Source of the DNA: a candidate division FCPU426 bacterium
Lineage (GTDB): Bacteria; Oederibacteriota; Muellerivitia; Muellerivitales; DAHXKG01
Reading direction: 5' to 3'
Assembly: GCA_027366525.1 (NCBI GenBank)
Contig: DAHXKG010000006.1
Coordinates: 105,017-169,016 of the forward strand
DNA length: 64,000 bases
This document shows positions 24,975 to 35,325 of this stretch, one piece after another. The notes beneath the pieces are model-generated. The model worked only from the letters and a program-made list of their open reading frames with translations, made no database searches and was not told where the DNA came from. The translations under genes and the position numbers were made by a program. The number at the start of each line of letters is the position of its first letter. The first letter of the stretch is position 1.

Positions 24975-27900
24975 ATGAAATCACATCAATTTATCCACTT
25001 GCATGTCCATTCTCAGTTTAGCATTTTAGAAAGTACAATACGGTTTGATTCGTGGATGTATCGATTAAAAGAATTAAAGATGCCAGCAGTTGCCTTAACC
25101 GATAAGTATAATTTATTTGGATTGATTCATTTTTATCAAGCGGCAGTTTTAAATGGTATTAAGCCTATTCTTGGATGTGAGCTTTGTGTCGAAAACCAAT
25201 TAAGTCCAAAATTTACAGATCTCGGTAAAGACAATTCAGCCTATCACTTGGTTTTGGTTGCTGAAACTGAACAAGGATATAAAAATCTTGTTCAACTATC
25301 AACCGCTGGATATTTGAACGCAAATCGTCAGACGCCTCGAATTAATAAGGCCATACTTGCTAAATATGCAAAAGGACTAATTGCATTTTCTGGATGCCTC
25401 GAAGGAGAAATTGCTCAACTGATCCTTAAGGACGAAGTTGAAAAAGCATACAAAATTGCCAATGAATATAGAGATATTTTTGGGAAAAATAATTTTTTTA
25501 TTGAATTACAAGATCATGGGTTGAGTCAGGAAAAAAAAGCAAGTAAGGAATTAATAAACCTAAGCCGAAAATCAAATATTCCAATGGTAGCAACTAACGA
25601 TGTTCATTACTTAAATAAATCCGATTCACTTTATCACGAGGTACTCTGGCGAATAGGCGAAGGAAAAATTTTAGAGGATGATATACAGCATATTTGTCAA
25701 AGTGATGAATTTTATTTGAAATCGAGTGAGGAGATGTTCGATTTATTTTCGGAAATTACTGAATCAATTGATAATTCCGTTTATATTGCCGAACGATGCA
25801 ATGTAACACTGGATTTTGGAAAAACCATTGTTCCGCTATTCGTTCCGCATGGAGCTATGGAAGAAGAAAATCAGCAATTAGAAAAATTGTGTTTTAAAAA
25901 ATTGAATGAAAAATTTCATTCGTCAATTTCTGAATCCATTAAAAAAAGACTTCAACATGAATTGGAAATTATCAAATCAACAGGATTTAGTGGCTATTTT
26001 TTAATTGTTCATGATTTTGTGTATATGGCTAAACAAAAGGGCATTCCGATTGGCCCTGGAAGAGGTTCTGCAGCAGGCAGTTTTGTAGCTTATTTGCTGA
26101 ATATTACGGAAATTGACCCACTTCAATATGATCTTTTATTTGAGCGTTTTATTAATCCAGAACGAGTAACGGCGCCGGACATTGATATTGATGTGGGAGA
26201 TCGGTATCGTGCTGATGCAATTCATTATTTTTTTAAAAAATACGGTCAAAATAATGTCGCATCTATCATAACGTTTGGGACGATGGCAGCTCGTGCAGTA
26301 CTTAGGGATGTTGGCAGGATATTAAAATTACCATTATCGGAAATTGATCATATTGTTAAACTTATTCCCAATGAACCTAAAATTACTTTAGATGAATCTT
26401 GTCAACAAGTTCCAGAACTAAAATCATTATCTCAAGATGGTGGGAAGTATCAAAAACTATTTGATATTTCAAGAGCGTTAGAAGGTTTAGTGAGACATAC
26501 ATCTACGCATGCCTCAGGAATCGTCATTAGTAAGGATCCCCTCGGAGAATCAATTCCGCTTTGTTTGGGTTCTCAGGAAGAAATTCTTACACAATATGAT
26601 ATGGGCTCGTTAAAAGAACTTGGGTTTCTTAAATTTGATATTCTTGGATTAAGAACTTTGACCACAATTGATGATTGTATACAACAAATATATAAATTTC
26701 ATAGAATCCAGTTATCACCCTCGTCAATTCCATTGGATGATAAAGCTACGTTTGACCTTTTTCAAAAGGCTAAGACAATAGGAATTTTTCAATTTGAATC
26801 TAATGGCATACGTGATTATTTGCGAAAACTTGAACCCGAAAATATAGAAGATATTATTGCCTTGTTGGCACTATACCGTCCTGGACCTTTAGGCTCTGAT
26901 ATGGTCGATGACTTTATTCATCGGAAAAAGGGAAAAAGCCAAATAACATATCTTCATCCACAATTAAAACCTATTTTGGAAAAAACATATGGAATTATTT
27001 TATATCAAGAACAAGTTATGGAAATTGCAAAAGAATTAGGTGGCTTTACCTTTGGACAAGCAGATTTATTGCGACGCGCGATGGGTAATAAAGATCCAGA
27101 AAAAATGGAAGCAATGCGCTCCATGTTTTTAGAAGGATCAGTTCGCTATGGAATCGATCAAGCCGAGGCGGATTCAATTTTCGATCAAATGGCAAAGTTT
27201 GCGGGATATGGCTATAACAAATCGCACAGTGCAGCATATGCAATTTTGGCATATCGAACTGCATTTTTGAAAGTAAATTATTTTCCAGAATTTATGTCAG
27301 CTCTTATGACCAATGAATCCGAGAATCATGAAAAAATTGCACAATATGTTATTGAATGTAAAACGATGAGAGTTAATGTTTTAAAACCTGATATTAATAT
27401 GAGTACGAATGTTTTTCAGGTTGATTCTAAAAAACAAATTATTTTTTCACTTCTAGCAATTAAAACAATTAGTGCGGCAGCGGTTCAAGCAATATTGGAG
27501 GCAAGAAATTCTGGAGAATCATTTCAATCGTTTTTGGATTTTTGTCAAAGAGTTGACTTGAAACATGTGAGCATGAAGATGATTGAAAATTTAATTTGGG
27601 CGGGTGTATTTGATTCATTAGACAAAAACCGCAATCATTTAGTTCAGGCTTTGGAAACCATTTATTATACAGAGCAAAAAAAACAAAATGATATTCAAAT
27701 AGGGCAAACAACATTATTTGGATCATCGCCGATAATAGCCGATAGTGAAAAAAATTATGCTTCGGATCTAACCTTAGTGCAAAAATTAATGAAGGAAAAG
27801 GAAATTCTGGGATTCTATTTTTCGGATCATCCGCTTTCTGAATATGAGTGGGAATTAAAAAATTGTGTTACGCCATTATACCAATTGCCGAAATCAATGA

Positions 27901-28409
27901 GTGGATCAAATATAAAAGCTGCTGGACTGATTGTTGAAATTTTGGATTGGAAGATTAAAAAAACAAATGAGGACTATAGCCGATTTTATTTAGAAGATTT
28001 GGATTCAAGAATCGAAATAATTGTTTGGCCTGAAATTTACAAAAAATTCAAATCTGTAATTGCTAAAGATGAATTAGTCGCTGTACAAGGAAAACTCGAT
28101 ATCGTGCATGAAAAAATTCGAATTATTGCTTCTGAAATTATTTTAGTCAAAGAAGTTGTTGAGAAATGGGCGAAGAGCATTCGCATAAAATTAAACTTGA
28201 TTGGAATTGATGCATTGGTTTGGGAAACCATACAGTCTATCTTTAAAAAACATCCTGGAAACATGTCTGTTTTTTTTGAATTGGAAACTCTGCATCATGG
28301 AATAGTTGTTTTAAAAATCGGTGAGAAATATCGAATTCATCCAACCAAAAGTTTTTTAAAAAACCTTTCGGAATTTTTGAATCCTGAAGTTATTCATATT
28401 GAATTTTAA
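24975..28409 (+). CDS. dnaE: DNA polymerase III alpha subunit
   Basis: Replicative polymerase of the DnaE type, 1144 residues. The N-terminal PHP domain starts FIHLHVHSQFSILES. The palm is recognised by GPGRGSAAGSFVAYLL near residue 361 and by the catalytic aspartates in APDIDIDVGDRYR near residues 400-410. Later segments include GIFQFESNGIR, YRPGPLGSDMV, LYQEQVMEIA and GYGYNKSHSAAYA, all typical. QTTLF near residue 910 is a likely beta-clamp binding peptide. An OB-fold region follows. The stop is 5 bp from the convergent Wzy-TPR gene. Confidence 0.98.
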   Translation: MKSHQFIHLHVHSQFSILESTIRFDSWMYRLKELKMPAVALTDKYNLFGLIHFYQAAVLNGIKPILGCELCVENQLSPKFTDLGKDNSAYHLVLVAETEQGYKNLVQLSTAGYLNANRQTPRINKAILAKYAKGLIAFSGCLEGEIAQLILKDEVEKAYKIANEYRDIFGKNNFFIELQDHGLSQEKKASKELINLSRKSNIPMVATNDVHYLNKSDSLYHEVLWRIGEGKILEDDIQHICQSDEFYLKSSEEMFDLFSEITESIDNSVYIAERCNVTLDFGKTIVPLFVPHGAMEEENQQLEKLCFKKLNEKFHSSISESIKKRLQHELEIIKSTGFSGYFLIVHDFVYMAKQKGIPIGPGRGSAAGSFVAYLLNITEIDPLQYDLLFERFINPERVTAPDIDIDVGDRYRADAIHYFFKKYGQNNVASIITFGTMAARAVLRDVGRILKLPLSEIDHIVKLIPNEPKITLDESCQQVPELKSLSQDGGKYQKLFDISRALEGLVRHTSTHASGIVISKDPLGESIPLCLGSQEEILTQYDMGSLKELGFLKFDILGLRTLTTIDDCIQQIYKFHRIQLSPSSIPLDDKATFDLFQKAKTIGIFQFESNGIRDYLRKLEPENIEDIIALLALYRPGPLGSDMVDDFIHRKKGKSQITYLHPQLKPILEKTYGIILYQEQVMEIAKELGGFTFGQADLLRRAMGNKDPEKMEAMRSMFLEGSVRYGIDQAEADSIFDQMAKFAGYGYNKSHSAAYAILAYRTAFLKVNYFPEFMSALMTNESENHEKIAQYVIECKTMRVNVLKPDINMSTNVFQVDSKKQIIFSLLAIKTISAAAVQAILEARNSGESFQSFLDFCQRVDLKHVSMKMIENLIWAGVFDSLDKNRNHLVQALETIYYTEQKKQNDIQIGQTTLFGSSPIIADSEKNYASDLTLVQKLMKEKEILGFYFSDHPLSEYEWELKNCVTPLYQLPKSMSGSNIKAAGLIVEILDWKIKKTNEDYSRFYLEDLDSRIEIIVWPEIYKKFKSVIAKDELVAVQGKLDIVHEKIRIIASEIILVKEVVEKWAKSIRIKLNLIGIDALVWETIQSIFKKHPGNMSVFFELETLHHGIVVLKIGEKYRIHPTKSFLKNLSEFLNPEVIHIEF

Positions 28410-28413
28410 ATAT

Positions 28414-30774
28414 TTAGCCCATGGACAGATGTGTTTGTTTTAGTAACTTATTAATATCGGGAAGCTTGGGGTTTAGATGAAATGCTTTAAAGAAATTATA
28501 ATAAGATTTTTTAAAATGCTTTAATAATAGATAAAAATAGCCTCGGTAGTAATAGAATTTTGCATTATTGGGATCTGTTTCAATTCCTAAGTTTATATTA
28601 TGAAAAGCGAGAGCATATTTACCCGCCTGATATTCCGCGATGATTCTCTGCGAAAAATAATTGGTAACAAACTGAGCATCAAGTTGAAAGGCCCTTTTTA
28701 ATGTTGATTGTGATTTTTTCAACTCATGATTTTCACTTAAAACAATGGCAAGGTTAGTTAAAAAAAATGGATTGCTGGGAGCTAAATTAGTGGCTTGTTG
28801 ATAATTGCGAATAGCGGCATCAATATATTTTTGATGAAATTTAGAAAGTGATTCATCGACTCGACCGAGATTGTTGTAATAATAGGCATTGGCAGGACTG
28901 ATTTGTATGGTCTTTTGATAATTTTTTAAAGCTACTTTTAATATCTCAATCACATGGGTTGGCGATTGAGATATTAGTGCGGCTTGTTCTTCATAACCAA
29001 GTGCTAAATATAGACGATACTTGACATCGATGGGGCATAAGTGCACAGCTTGCTTCATATGTGATATGCCATATTTAGCATAGAACAGTGCTTTTTGGTG
29101 AGCAAGTTTATTTGATTCCACTCTTAAGAGTTCAAGAGGGCCAATACCATTTTCAAATGCAATATCTGCGGATATCCTTCTTAAAGAAATCGATGATAAT
29201 CCAAGCGCTAAAACAATCAAAACAATCAGCATGAGTGGTGAGAATGATTTCAATGATTGAGTGCTTAATGGTAAGGGGAAACTTAGAACGGCTATAATTG
29301 CTAAAAATAAATACCATAGAAAATGAAGCGAAGCTACTCCAAAACTAAAAAGATTTTGAACCTGATACGCTGTACCTGCCGCTAGAACAATGGCTACAAT
29401 CCATTGAACTTGAACAGTTGAGTTTTTAAATATCCTGATAGCAAGTGTCAAAGCGGTCCCTAAAAGCAGTAGATAGGCAATTAATCCTAAGAGACCAGTT
29501 GTTGAAGCAATTTGTAATAACTCATTATGCGCCATACGTGAGCTTACAAATATTCCATCAATCTTGCTAAAGTTAGTTGTGCAATAACGCGGGAACGCAA
29601 TTTTGAAGGTATCTAAGCCAACTCCAAGCCACGGGTGTACTTGGATCATTCTTAATGCAGGTCTCCAGATATTCAATCTGGAAATTTCCAAACTAGTCTT
29701 AAAGTGCAAGATCGTATTCATTACTCTTGACATTAAGAAGCGTCCAAAAATTAAAAACGGCAACAATATAACTATTCCGACAATAATACCTTTGATTTGA
29801 TAAAATTGAGAGAGCCATTGGCGGAATGCGTGCCTAAAACTTTTATGAAACCAATAAAATAATAGGATAACTAGAAGCCCACAAATTGCTCCCAAGAATC
29901 CTCCGCGACTACCAGTGCTAAAAAGACCAATAATTAAAATGAACAATAAAAGAGGTGTTGCCCACCATGAATTCCAGGGCCCCCAATATAAAAAAGAGAT
30001 CGACAAAAAGGCAAAACCGGTTATTACGGCCAATAGCTGATATTGACTTGAAGTATTTAAAGAAAAATTTAAAAGATGTGCACCGTGATATGTTGCTGAG
30101 AAAAGCAAAAATATTCCAAGTGAAAATAAAAAAGCAGCAGTAATTATTTGTATAAAGGTTCTAGTTTGAACAGGGGGGTGGAGTGCATTTTTTCCGCAAA
30201 GGTAAATTAAAAGGGGAATTGACATAGCTAAGTAAGCAGCTAAAAAATTGGGGTTTCCTAAAGCAGCAAATTCACGATTGTAAATTACAGAGTTCTGATT
30301 CCATTGAATGAAATCAAATCCAAAATGTTGTGCAATAGCATAAATAGAAGATATAACTGCGGCGACCGAGTTAAAATAAAATATTTTTTCAATTGTTTTG
30401 ATCGAAAGTGAAGTAGTTAACACCCAAAACCAGAGAATATAGACCAGAATTGAGCAAAGGCCAGAAAAATTTTCATAATCACCTAAAAAGCTAGTAAGCC
30501 AACTCAGGCTGATTCCGGGTAAAGAAGCGATTAATTGTGAAATGAAAAAAAATGCAATAAATAAATGGATTTTTGACCATCGTGAGGAATGATAGAGCAA
30601 ATATTGAACGACTATTAGGATGCAACCAACTACAGTTAAGAACGTTAGCTTGGGCAATTCAAATTGATCATGGCTAGCCGTGAAAAATAAAAGCGGCGTT
30701 AAATACGTTGCTAAAAGAATTAAAAGTTCAGAAATTTTTGCGAGAACTTGCTTTTCAGAGTTTTTAAGTTGCAT
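28414..30774 (-). CDS. Second Wzy/WaaL-type O-antigen ligase or polymerase with C-terminal TPRs
   Basis: A paralogue in architecture of the gene at 18671: about 12 membrane spans followed by a long TPR tail. Family signs are AALGNPNFLAAYLAMSIP, GSRGGFLGAICG, WLGVGLDTFKIAFPRY and the periplasmic RMAHNELLQIASTTGLLG loop with its conserved His. The tail contains at least four TPR units, for example NAYYYNNLGRVDES and NPFFLTNLAIVLSENHEL. ATG 30774 gives 786 residues; an in-frame TTG at 30828 would add 18. Neither has a convincing ribosome binding site. The gene is convergent with dnaE and divergent from the polyamine genes. Confidence 0.86.
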   Translation of the reverse strand: MQLKNSEKQVLAKISELLILLATYLTPLLFFTASHDQFELPKLTFLTVVGCILIVVQYLLYHSSRWSKIHLFIAFFFISQLIASLPGISLSWLTSFLGDYENFSGLCSILVYILWFWVLTTSLSIKTIEKIFYFNSVAAVISSIYAIAQHFGFDFIQWNQNSVIYNREFAALGNPNFLAAYLAMSIPLLIYLCGKNALHPPVQTRTFIQIITAAFLFSLGIFLLFSATYHGAHLLNFSLNTSSQYQLLAVITGFAFLSISFLYWGPWNSWWATPLLLFILIIGLFSTGSRGGFLGAICGLLVILLFYWFHKSFRHAFRQWLSQFYQIKGIIVGIVILLPFLIFGRFLMSRVMNTILHFKTSLEISRLNIWRPALRMIQVHPWLGVGLDTFKIAFPRYCTTNFSKIDGIFVSSRMAHNELLQIASTTGLLGLIAYLLLLGTALTLAIRIFKNSTVQVQWIVAIVLAAGTAYQVQNLFSFGVASLHFLWYLFLAIIAVLSFPLPLSTQSLKSFSPLMLIVLIVLALGLSSISLRRISADIAFENGIGPLELLRVESNKLAHQKALFYAKYGISHMKQAVHLCPIDVKYRLYLALGYEEQAALISQSPTHVIEILKVALKNYQKTIQISPANAYYYNNLGRVDESLSKFHQKYIDAAIRNYQQATNLAPSNPFFLTNLAIVLSENHELKKSQSTLKRAFQLDAQFVTNYFSQRIIAEYQAGKYALAFHNINLGIETDPNNAKFYYYRGYFYLLLKHFKKSYYNFFKAFHLNPKLPDINKLLKQTHLSMG

Positions 30775-30865
30775 GTGAATATTGTAACTTGATCGCTCTG
30801 AAATTTTCAAAGCGTTTCTACTGTTCAAAAAAAATTTTATTTTTTAAAAAAAATGTACTTTTTTC

Positions 30866-30893
30866 TTGACACTCATATTGATGCATTTATACT
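30866..30893 (+). promoter_or_regulatory. Near-consensus sigma-70 promoter of the polyamine genes
   Basis: TTGACA at 30866-30871 and TATACT at 30888-30893 are separated by 16 bases, the best housekeeping promoter match seen in the window. The start codon of speH lies about 42 bases further on. Confidence 0.85.
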
Positions 30894-30935
30894 AAATAAA
30901 AATTTAGAAAAATTTTAATGGGGGGTGAGAGTAGA

Positions 30936-31337
30936 TTGAATTCTTTGGGCACCCATCTTTTAGTTGAATTTTATGATTGCGATAAAAAAATTCTTAATGA
31001 TGAAGTTAGAATTGAACAGGTTTTTATTGAAGCTGCCAAAAAAGCAAAAGCAACGGTTGTAGAGCAAGTATTTCATCGATTTAGTCCTCATGGTGTTAGC
31101 GGTGTTGTAGTTATTTCAGAATCCCATTTAGCAGTTCATACGTGGCCTGAATATGGATATGCAGCCGTAGATGTTTTTACATGTGGAACTGAAATAGATC
31201 CTTGGGTAGCTCAGGAATTTATTAGAGAGGCTCTACATGCGACCAACTCGACTGCTATTGAAATGAAGCGTGGGACGTTACAATTACCGTATGGACAATT
31301 AACTCATAAACCCCTTGATACAATAGAAAAAAAATAA
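30936..31337 (+). CDS. speH: S-adenosylmethionine decarboxylase proenzyme
   Basis: Pyruvoyl enzyme providing decarboxylated AdoMet, the aminopropyl donor. I chose TTG 30936 because GGGGGGTGAG at 30921-30930 is a good ribosome binding site for it, and because it gives the usual N-terminus [15 protein letters not shown]. From that start the self-cleavage site ES falls at E62/S63, with H68 and C83 as the expected processing and proton-donor residues; as I recall this is the same numbering as the Thermotoga enzyme. The ATG at 30918 would place the ribosome binding site inside the coding region. The product has 133 residues, the short bacterial class. Confidence 0.95.
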   Translation: MNSLGTHLLVEFYDCDKKILNDEVRIEQVFIEAAKKAKATVVEQVFHRFSPHGVSGVVVISESHLAVHTWPEYGYAAVDVFTCGTEIDPWVAQEFIREALHATNSTAIEMKRGTLQLPYGQLTHKPLDTIEKK

Positions 31338-31446
31338 TATCTAGTGATCAATTAGTAAAATGTATATACTTGCATAGTAATTTGAAATTGATTCTATTGT
31401 TATGTTAGATGGTTGAACGTTTATCTTAAGCAAGTTGAGGAATCGC

Positions 31447-32388
31447 ATGGAGTTGATCAGTCCGCACTGGCATATTGAATTTTATGCGCCGGATGAGGCG
31501 CACATGAGAGGCATAGTTTCAATTTATGCATCTGAAAAAACAGCTTTTCAAAAAGTAGAAATTATTCAATCAAGTCACTATGGTAAATGTTTAATATTAG
31601 ATGGTCATATGCAATCTGCACAATTAGATGAGTTTATTTATCATGAAAATCTAGTTCATCCCGCATTAGTTTCAGTTGACTCCCCTAAAAAAGTTTTAAT
31701 TATTGGTGGCGGAGAGGGGGCTACTCTTTTTGAAGTTCTTAAACATCCCAGTGTTGAAAAAGCATGGATGATTGATATTGATGAGCATGTAGTAAATTTA
31801 TGTGAAAAATATTTACCAGAATGGCACCGGGGCTCATTCCGTGATCCGCGAACGATTTTATTATTTGAAGATGGACGTGCATTTTTAGAAAAAACCAAGG
31901 AAATATTTGATGTGATTATTGTGGACATTCCAGAGCCCATTGAGTCGGGACCTGCCTATTTACTTTATACAGCTGAGTTCTATCAAATAGTTGCAGATCA
32001 TCTTTCGAAGGAAGGCATTGTTGTTTTACAGTCCGGATGTTCTGCGGAAAAAGAATTGAAGTGTTTAGCGGCTATTCATCATACGTTGCGACAAGTTTTT
32101 CCTTTAGTTTACTCTTGGCCAGTAAATATACCTTCCTTTGATATTCCTTGGAGTTTTACAATGGCTTCCAAGAGCAATGATTCCAAGCGATTAAAGCAAA
32201 GTCAGGTTGATGAAATATTGCGCAATCGGGGAATTCGAGACTTGCGTTATTATGATGGAGAAATTCATCAAGGTATTTTTTTTATTCCTAAATATATTCG
32301 AATGGCTTTGAATACCAATTTAGAAATAATTATGGATAACAAACCTCTAACCTATCATATGATTGGAGAGGAGAAAAATTCCGAATAA
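31447..32388 (+). CDS. speE: Aminopropyltransferase, Thermus/ACL5-like type
   Basis: Transfers an aminopropyl group from decarboxylated AdoMet to a polyamine acceptor. The start ATG 31447 follows GAGGA, giving 313 residues; the in-frame TTG at 31435 overlaps that site. The cofactor loop is IIGGGEGATLFEVLKH (residues 85-100) and the Asp in IIVDIPEP (D160) is the catalytic base. The loop has GGGEGAT rather than the GGGDGG of typical spermidine synthases. Together with SGPAYLLYTAEFY and NIPSFDIPW this resembles Thermus SpeE and plant thermospermine synthase (ACL5). The acceptor could be agmatine, spermidine or putrescine. It abuts the decarboxylase gene. Confidence 0.92.
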   Translation: MELISPHWHIEFYAPDEAHMRGIVSIYASEKTAFQKVEIIQSSHYGKCLILDGHMQSAQLDEFIYHENLVHPALVSVDSPKKVLIIGGGEGATLFEVLKHPSVEKAWMIDIDEHVVNLCEKYLPEWHRGSFRDPRTILLFEDGRAFLEKTKEIFDVIIVDIPEPIESGPAYLLYTAEFYQIVADHLSKEGIVVLQSGCSAEKELKCLAAIHHTLRQVFPLVYSWPVNIPSFDIPWSFTMASKSNDSKRLKQSQVDEILRNRGIRDLRYYDGEIHQGIFFIPKYIRMALNTNLEIIMDNKPLTYHMIGEEKNSE

Positions 32389-33900
32389 ATGACAATCCTT
32401 GATGGACAACAAAAAGCGCCTCTTTATGAAGCAATTGTTAATTATTCTGAAGGACGAAAAATTTCCTTCCATACTCCGGGTCATAAACATGGGAGGGGAA
32501 TTCCAAAGATTTTTCAACAATATGTTGGTGAAAAAATTTTCCGCTTAGATCTTTCCGTTATGCAAGAGATCGATTCTTTGCATGAGCCCAATTCGGTAAT
32601 TAAAGAAGCTCAAATTTTAGCCGCCAAAGCGTATGGTGCTGAATATTCATTTTTTCTAGTTAACGGAACCACTGGTGGAAATCAGGCGATGATTCTTTCG
32701 ACTTGTAATCCGGGTGATAAAATTATTATTCCTCGGAATGCGCATAAATCCGTGATTTCTGCTGTCATTTTGGCTGGGGCCGAACCCATTTATATTATGC
32801 CGAAGATTGATGATCAATTGAACGTGATTCTTAATTTAACCCCAGACCAAGTTCGCGAAGCTTGTCAAGCCCATCCAGACGCCAAAGCGGTTTTAATAAC
32901 CAACCCAACCTATTTTGGATTAACTACAGATCTTGAAGCGATCGCCGAAATTGTTCATCGTGACGACAAAATTTTATTAGTTGATGAAGCGCATGGGCCT
33001 CATTATCATTTTCATCCAGCATTTCCAAAATCGGCGATGAGTTCTGGTGCAGATATGTGTGTGCAATCAACGCATAAGCATTTATCGGCACTGAGCCAGG
33101 GATCGATGCTGCATGTTCAAGGTTTTCGAGTTGATATTTTGCGCTTAAAAACCACCTTGCAAATGCTTCAAACCACCAGTCCATCTTACATTATATTATC
33201 TTCACTGGATTTGACGCGTCGCCAAATGGCATTGGAAGGGGAAACGCTGTGGACCCGTGTTATTGATATGTGCGAGCAAACGCGAAAAAAAATAAATCAG
33301 ATTTCTGGGTTACATTGTCTAACGCGAGATGAAATAAAAAGTAAATCTTCACTAGATTTAGATATCACAAAACTTACCATATCTTCTAAAGATATAAATA
33401 TTTCAGGCTATGATTTAGCAAAAATTTTAAGCTCTGAATATGGAATTCAAGTTGAGTTATCTGATTTTCATAATTTGTTGGTATTTGTGTCGATTGGAAA
33501 TACCAATAAAGAAATGAAATATTTTTCCCAGGCACTTCGAAAAATATTAATTGACTATAAGGACATGATTGTTAACCAAAAAAAAAGGAAGTCAATTAAT
33601 TTTCCTCAATTTATGCCTAAGAAAGTGGTTAATCCACGAAAAGCTTTAACGGGTGTGACTCGAAAGATTCCGTTTAAACGTTCTATTGGGAAAATTTGCT
33701 CTGAAATTGTGTGCCCATATCCCCCTGGGATTCCGGTATTATGCCCCGGTGAAGTTGTTACACAAGAAATTTATAGCTATTTAATGAGCGTTCTGGATTC
33801 TGGCGCGCGAGTTAATGGTCAATCAGATGGCCGATTGCAAACCATTAAAGTTTTAGACGAAGTACAGATGGATGATGACCAAACGGCACTACTGCTGTAG
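32389..33900 (+). CDS. speA: Orn/Lys/Arg decarboxylase family protein, likely arginine decarboxylase
   Basis: PLP-dependent fold-type I basic amino acid decarboxylase without the N-terminal wing domain, 503 residues, like the Bacillus SpeA/YaaO type. Motifs are FHTPGHKHG at the N-terminus, VNGTTGGNQAM (cofactor phosphate), VDEAHGPHYHF with D199 and H202, and QSTHKHLSALSQGSM with the Schiff-base lysine K230. The C-terminal part has PYPPGIPVLCPGE, typical of the family. The ATG directly follows the speE stop. Arginine is the likely substrate because of the AdoMet decarboxylase and aminopropyltransferase upstream, but ornithine or lysine cannot be excluded from sequence. Confidence 0.9.
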   Translation: MTILDGQQKAPLYEAIVNYSEGRKISFHTPGHKHGRGIPKIFQQYVGEKIFRLDLSVMQEIDSLHEPNSVIKEAQILAAKAYGAEYSFFLVNGTTGGNQAMILSTCNPGDKIIIPRNAHKSVISAVILAGAEPIYIMPKIDDQLNVILNLTPDQVREACQAHPDAKAVLITNPTYFGLTTDLEAIAEIVHRDDKILLVDEAHGPHYHFHPAFPKSAMSSGADMCVQSTHKHLSALSQGSMLHVQGFRVDILRLKTTLQMLQTTSPSYIILSSLDLTRRQMALEGETLWTRVIDMCEQTRKKINQISGLHCLTRDEIKSKSSLDLDITKLTISSKDINISGYDLAKILSSEYGIQVELSDFHNLLVFVSIGNTNKEMKYFSQALRKILIDYKDMIVNQKKRKSINFPQFMPKKVVNPRKALTGVTRKIPFKRSIGKICSEIVCPYPPGIPVLCPGEVVTQEIYSYLMSVLDSGARVNGQSDGRLQTIKVLDEVQMDDDQTALLL

Positions 33901-33935
33901 TTGAATACAGAATTACACCAATCGGCTGAACCTGA

Positions 33936-34997
33936 TTACATGAAAAACTTAGTTTGATTTCTTCCGCTGGATTTGGCTTGATACATGGCTTGATCTGCTT
34001 GATCAATCAGTTCAGAACTGGTTATGGAATTGTTTCCATTATATGATTGGATACCGATGCTGATTGAAATTTTAATGTTTTTTCCACGGGCGGGAATGGA
34101 GTAATCTGCAATCGATTGATGAAGGCGATTGGATAAAATAAGAGCTCCATTGGGAGGTGTATTGGGTAAAACTGCTAGAAATTCATCGCCTGCCCAGCGG
34201 CCCAGTACGTCTGTGTTTCTGAAGAGGGTAGACAATTTTTGAGATACCAATTTAAGAAATCGATCTCCAGTTGTATGGCCAAAGGTGTCATTGATTTCTT
34301 TAAAATGATCTAAATCTATAAATACAATGGAAAGAGGTTGGTGATAGCGCTTAGCGCGGTTTAATTCATAGTCCACAATTTGTTTAACATGTCTTCGATT
34401 GTAGAGTCCGGTCAACGAGTCGCGTAATGCAATTTGTTCGACATCCTCAAATAATTTAGCATGACTAATTGTCAGCGAAATATGTTTAGCAAAAATGGGC
34501 ACCATCTCGGTTAATTGATAAGAGGGAAGATTATAAAAAAGCAGCCCAGATTCACTTTCGTTGATGAGGAGGGGAACCCATTGGATCGACGGAATTTGGA
34601 AAACATCTTTGACAAATTGTGTGATGGTTTTTTGAGCTTCTTTTTTAATTAAGCCGTTGTTGAGCAACTGCTTTTTTAAAACAAGCGCTTGTTGTTGAAT
34701 TTTTTTTTCTTTTAACCCAATCGAGGCCACGTTTTTAAATTGATTTTCTGTTTCATAAGGTAAGAAAATAGCCGCTTTTGAGATTGAGGCTCCATTTCGT
34801 AATCCTTTTAACATGGATTTAAGTAAAACGGGTAAAGGTTTTGAAAGTTTAACTTCTTCAGTGGCTTGATAGAGCGACGCGAGGCCTTTATTAAGAAATG
34901 AGAGCTGTGTTTTTAATTGTTGAATCGTTTCTGAGGAATCGGTGTTAATCGAAGATATCTTGTGAGGCATGGAAAGAGCGGAAGAAGAATTTTTCAT
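33936..34997 (-). CDS. Diguanylate cyclase with N-terminal GAF-like sensor
   Basis: Makes cyclic di-GMP. The 353-residue soluble protein has a coiled region at about 15-50, a GAF-like domain (about 50-180), and a GGDEF domain starting LRDSLTGLYNRRHV. The active-site signature is AGDEF, a tolerated variant of GGDEF. An RNTD inhibitory-site motif (RxxD) lies five residues upstream, so product feedback inhibition is expected. The substrate-binding segment DLDHFKEINDTFGH is intact. There is no membrane anchor. It is divergent from galE across about 330 bp. Confidence 0.95.
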   Translation of the reverse strand: MKNSSSALSMPHKISSINTDSSETIQQLKTQLSFLNKGLASLYQATEEVKLSKPLPVLLKSMLKGLRNGASISKAAIFLPYETENQFKNVASIGLKEKKIQQQALVLKKQLLNNGLIKKEAQKTITQFVKDVFQIPSIQWVPLLINESESGLLFYNLPSYQLTEMVPIFAKHISLTISHAKLFEDVEQIALRDSLTGLYNRRHVKQIVDYELNRAKRYHQPLSIVFIDLDHFKEINDTFGHTTGDRFLKLVSQKLSTLFRNTDVLGRWAGDEFLAVLPNTPPNGALILSNRLHQSIADYSIPARGKNIKISISIGIQSYNGNNSITSSELIDQADQAMYQAKSSGRNQTKFFM

Positions 34998-35325
34998 CTA
35001 AATTTCCAATCTCAATTGCTAAAAATTTTTCAGAATTTATTTTGTTTAAAAACCAATTCGTTTTTCAAAACGAACTAAATAAACTTATATTAGCATTGTA
35101 TACTAAAAGTTATTTGTAAAATAGAGAAACAAATTTAATATTCGAGAAAACGTTTTCCTGTATTTTGAAAACTAATGAAATTATTTTTACATAGTTTTTA
35201 GAAATAAAATTTTTGGTAGCGATGAAATTATTATTTTAAATATTTCACAATTCATTTAAGTATCAAGTACTATTGTTATTTAAGCTAGCAAGTGCATCAA
35301 ATTCAATCCAATGAAAGAGGAGAGC
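34998..35325. other. Gene-free divergent spacer between the diguanylate cyclase and galE
   Basis: About 330 bp of AT-rich DNA with no supported gene. A short palindrome TTCGTTTT-tc-AAAACGAA at 35057-35074 lies 60-77 bases before the diguanylate cyclase start and could be an operator or hairpin. Promoters for both flanking genes must lie here, but I see no hexamer pair good enough to name. Confidence 0.5.
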
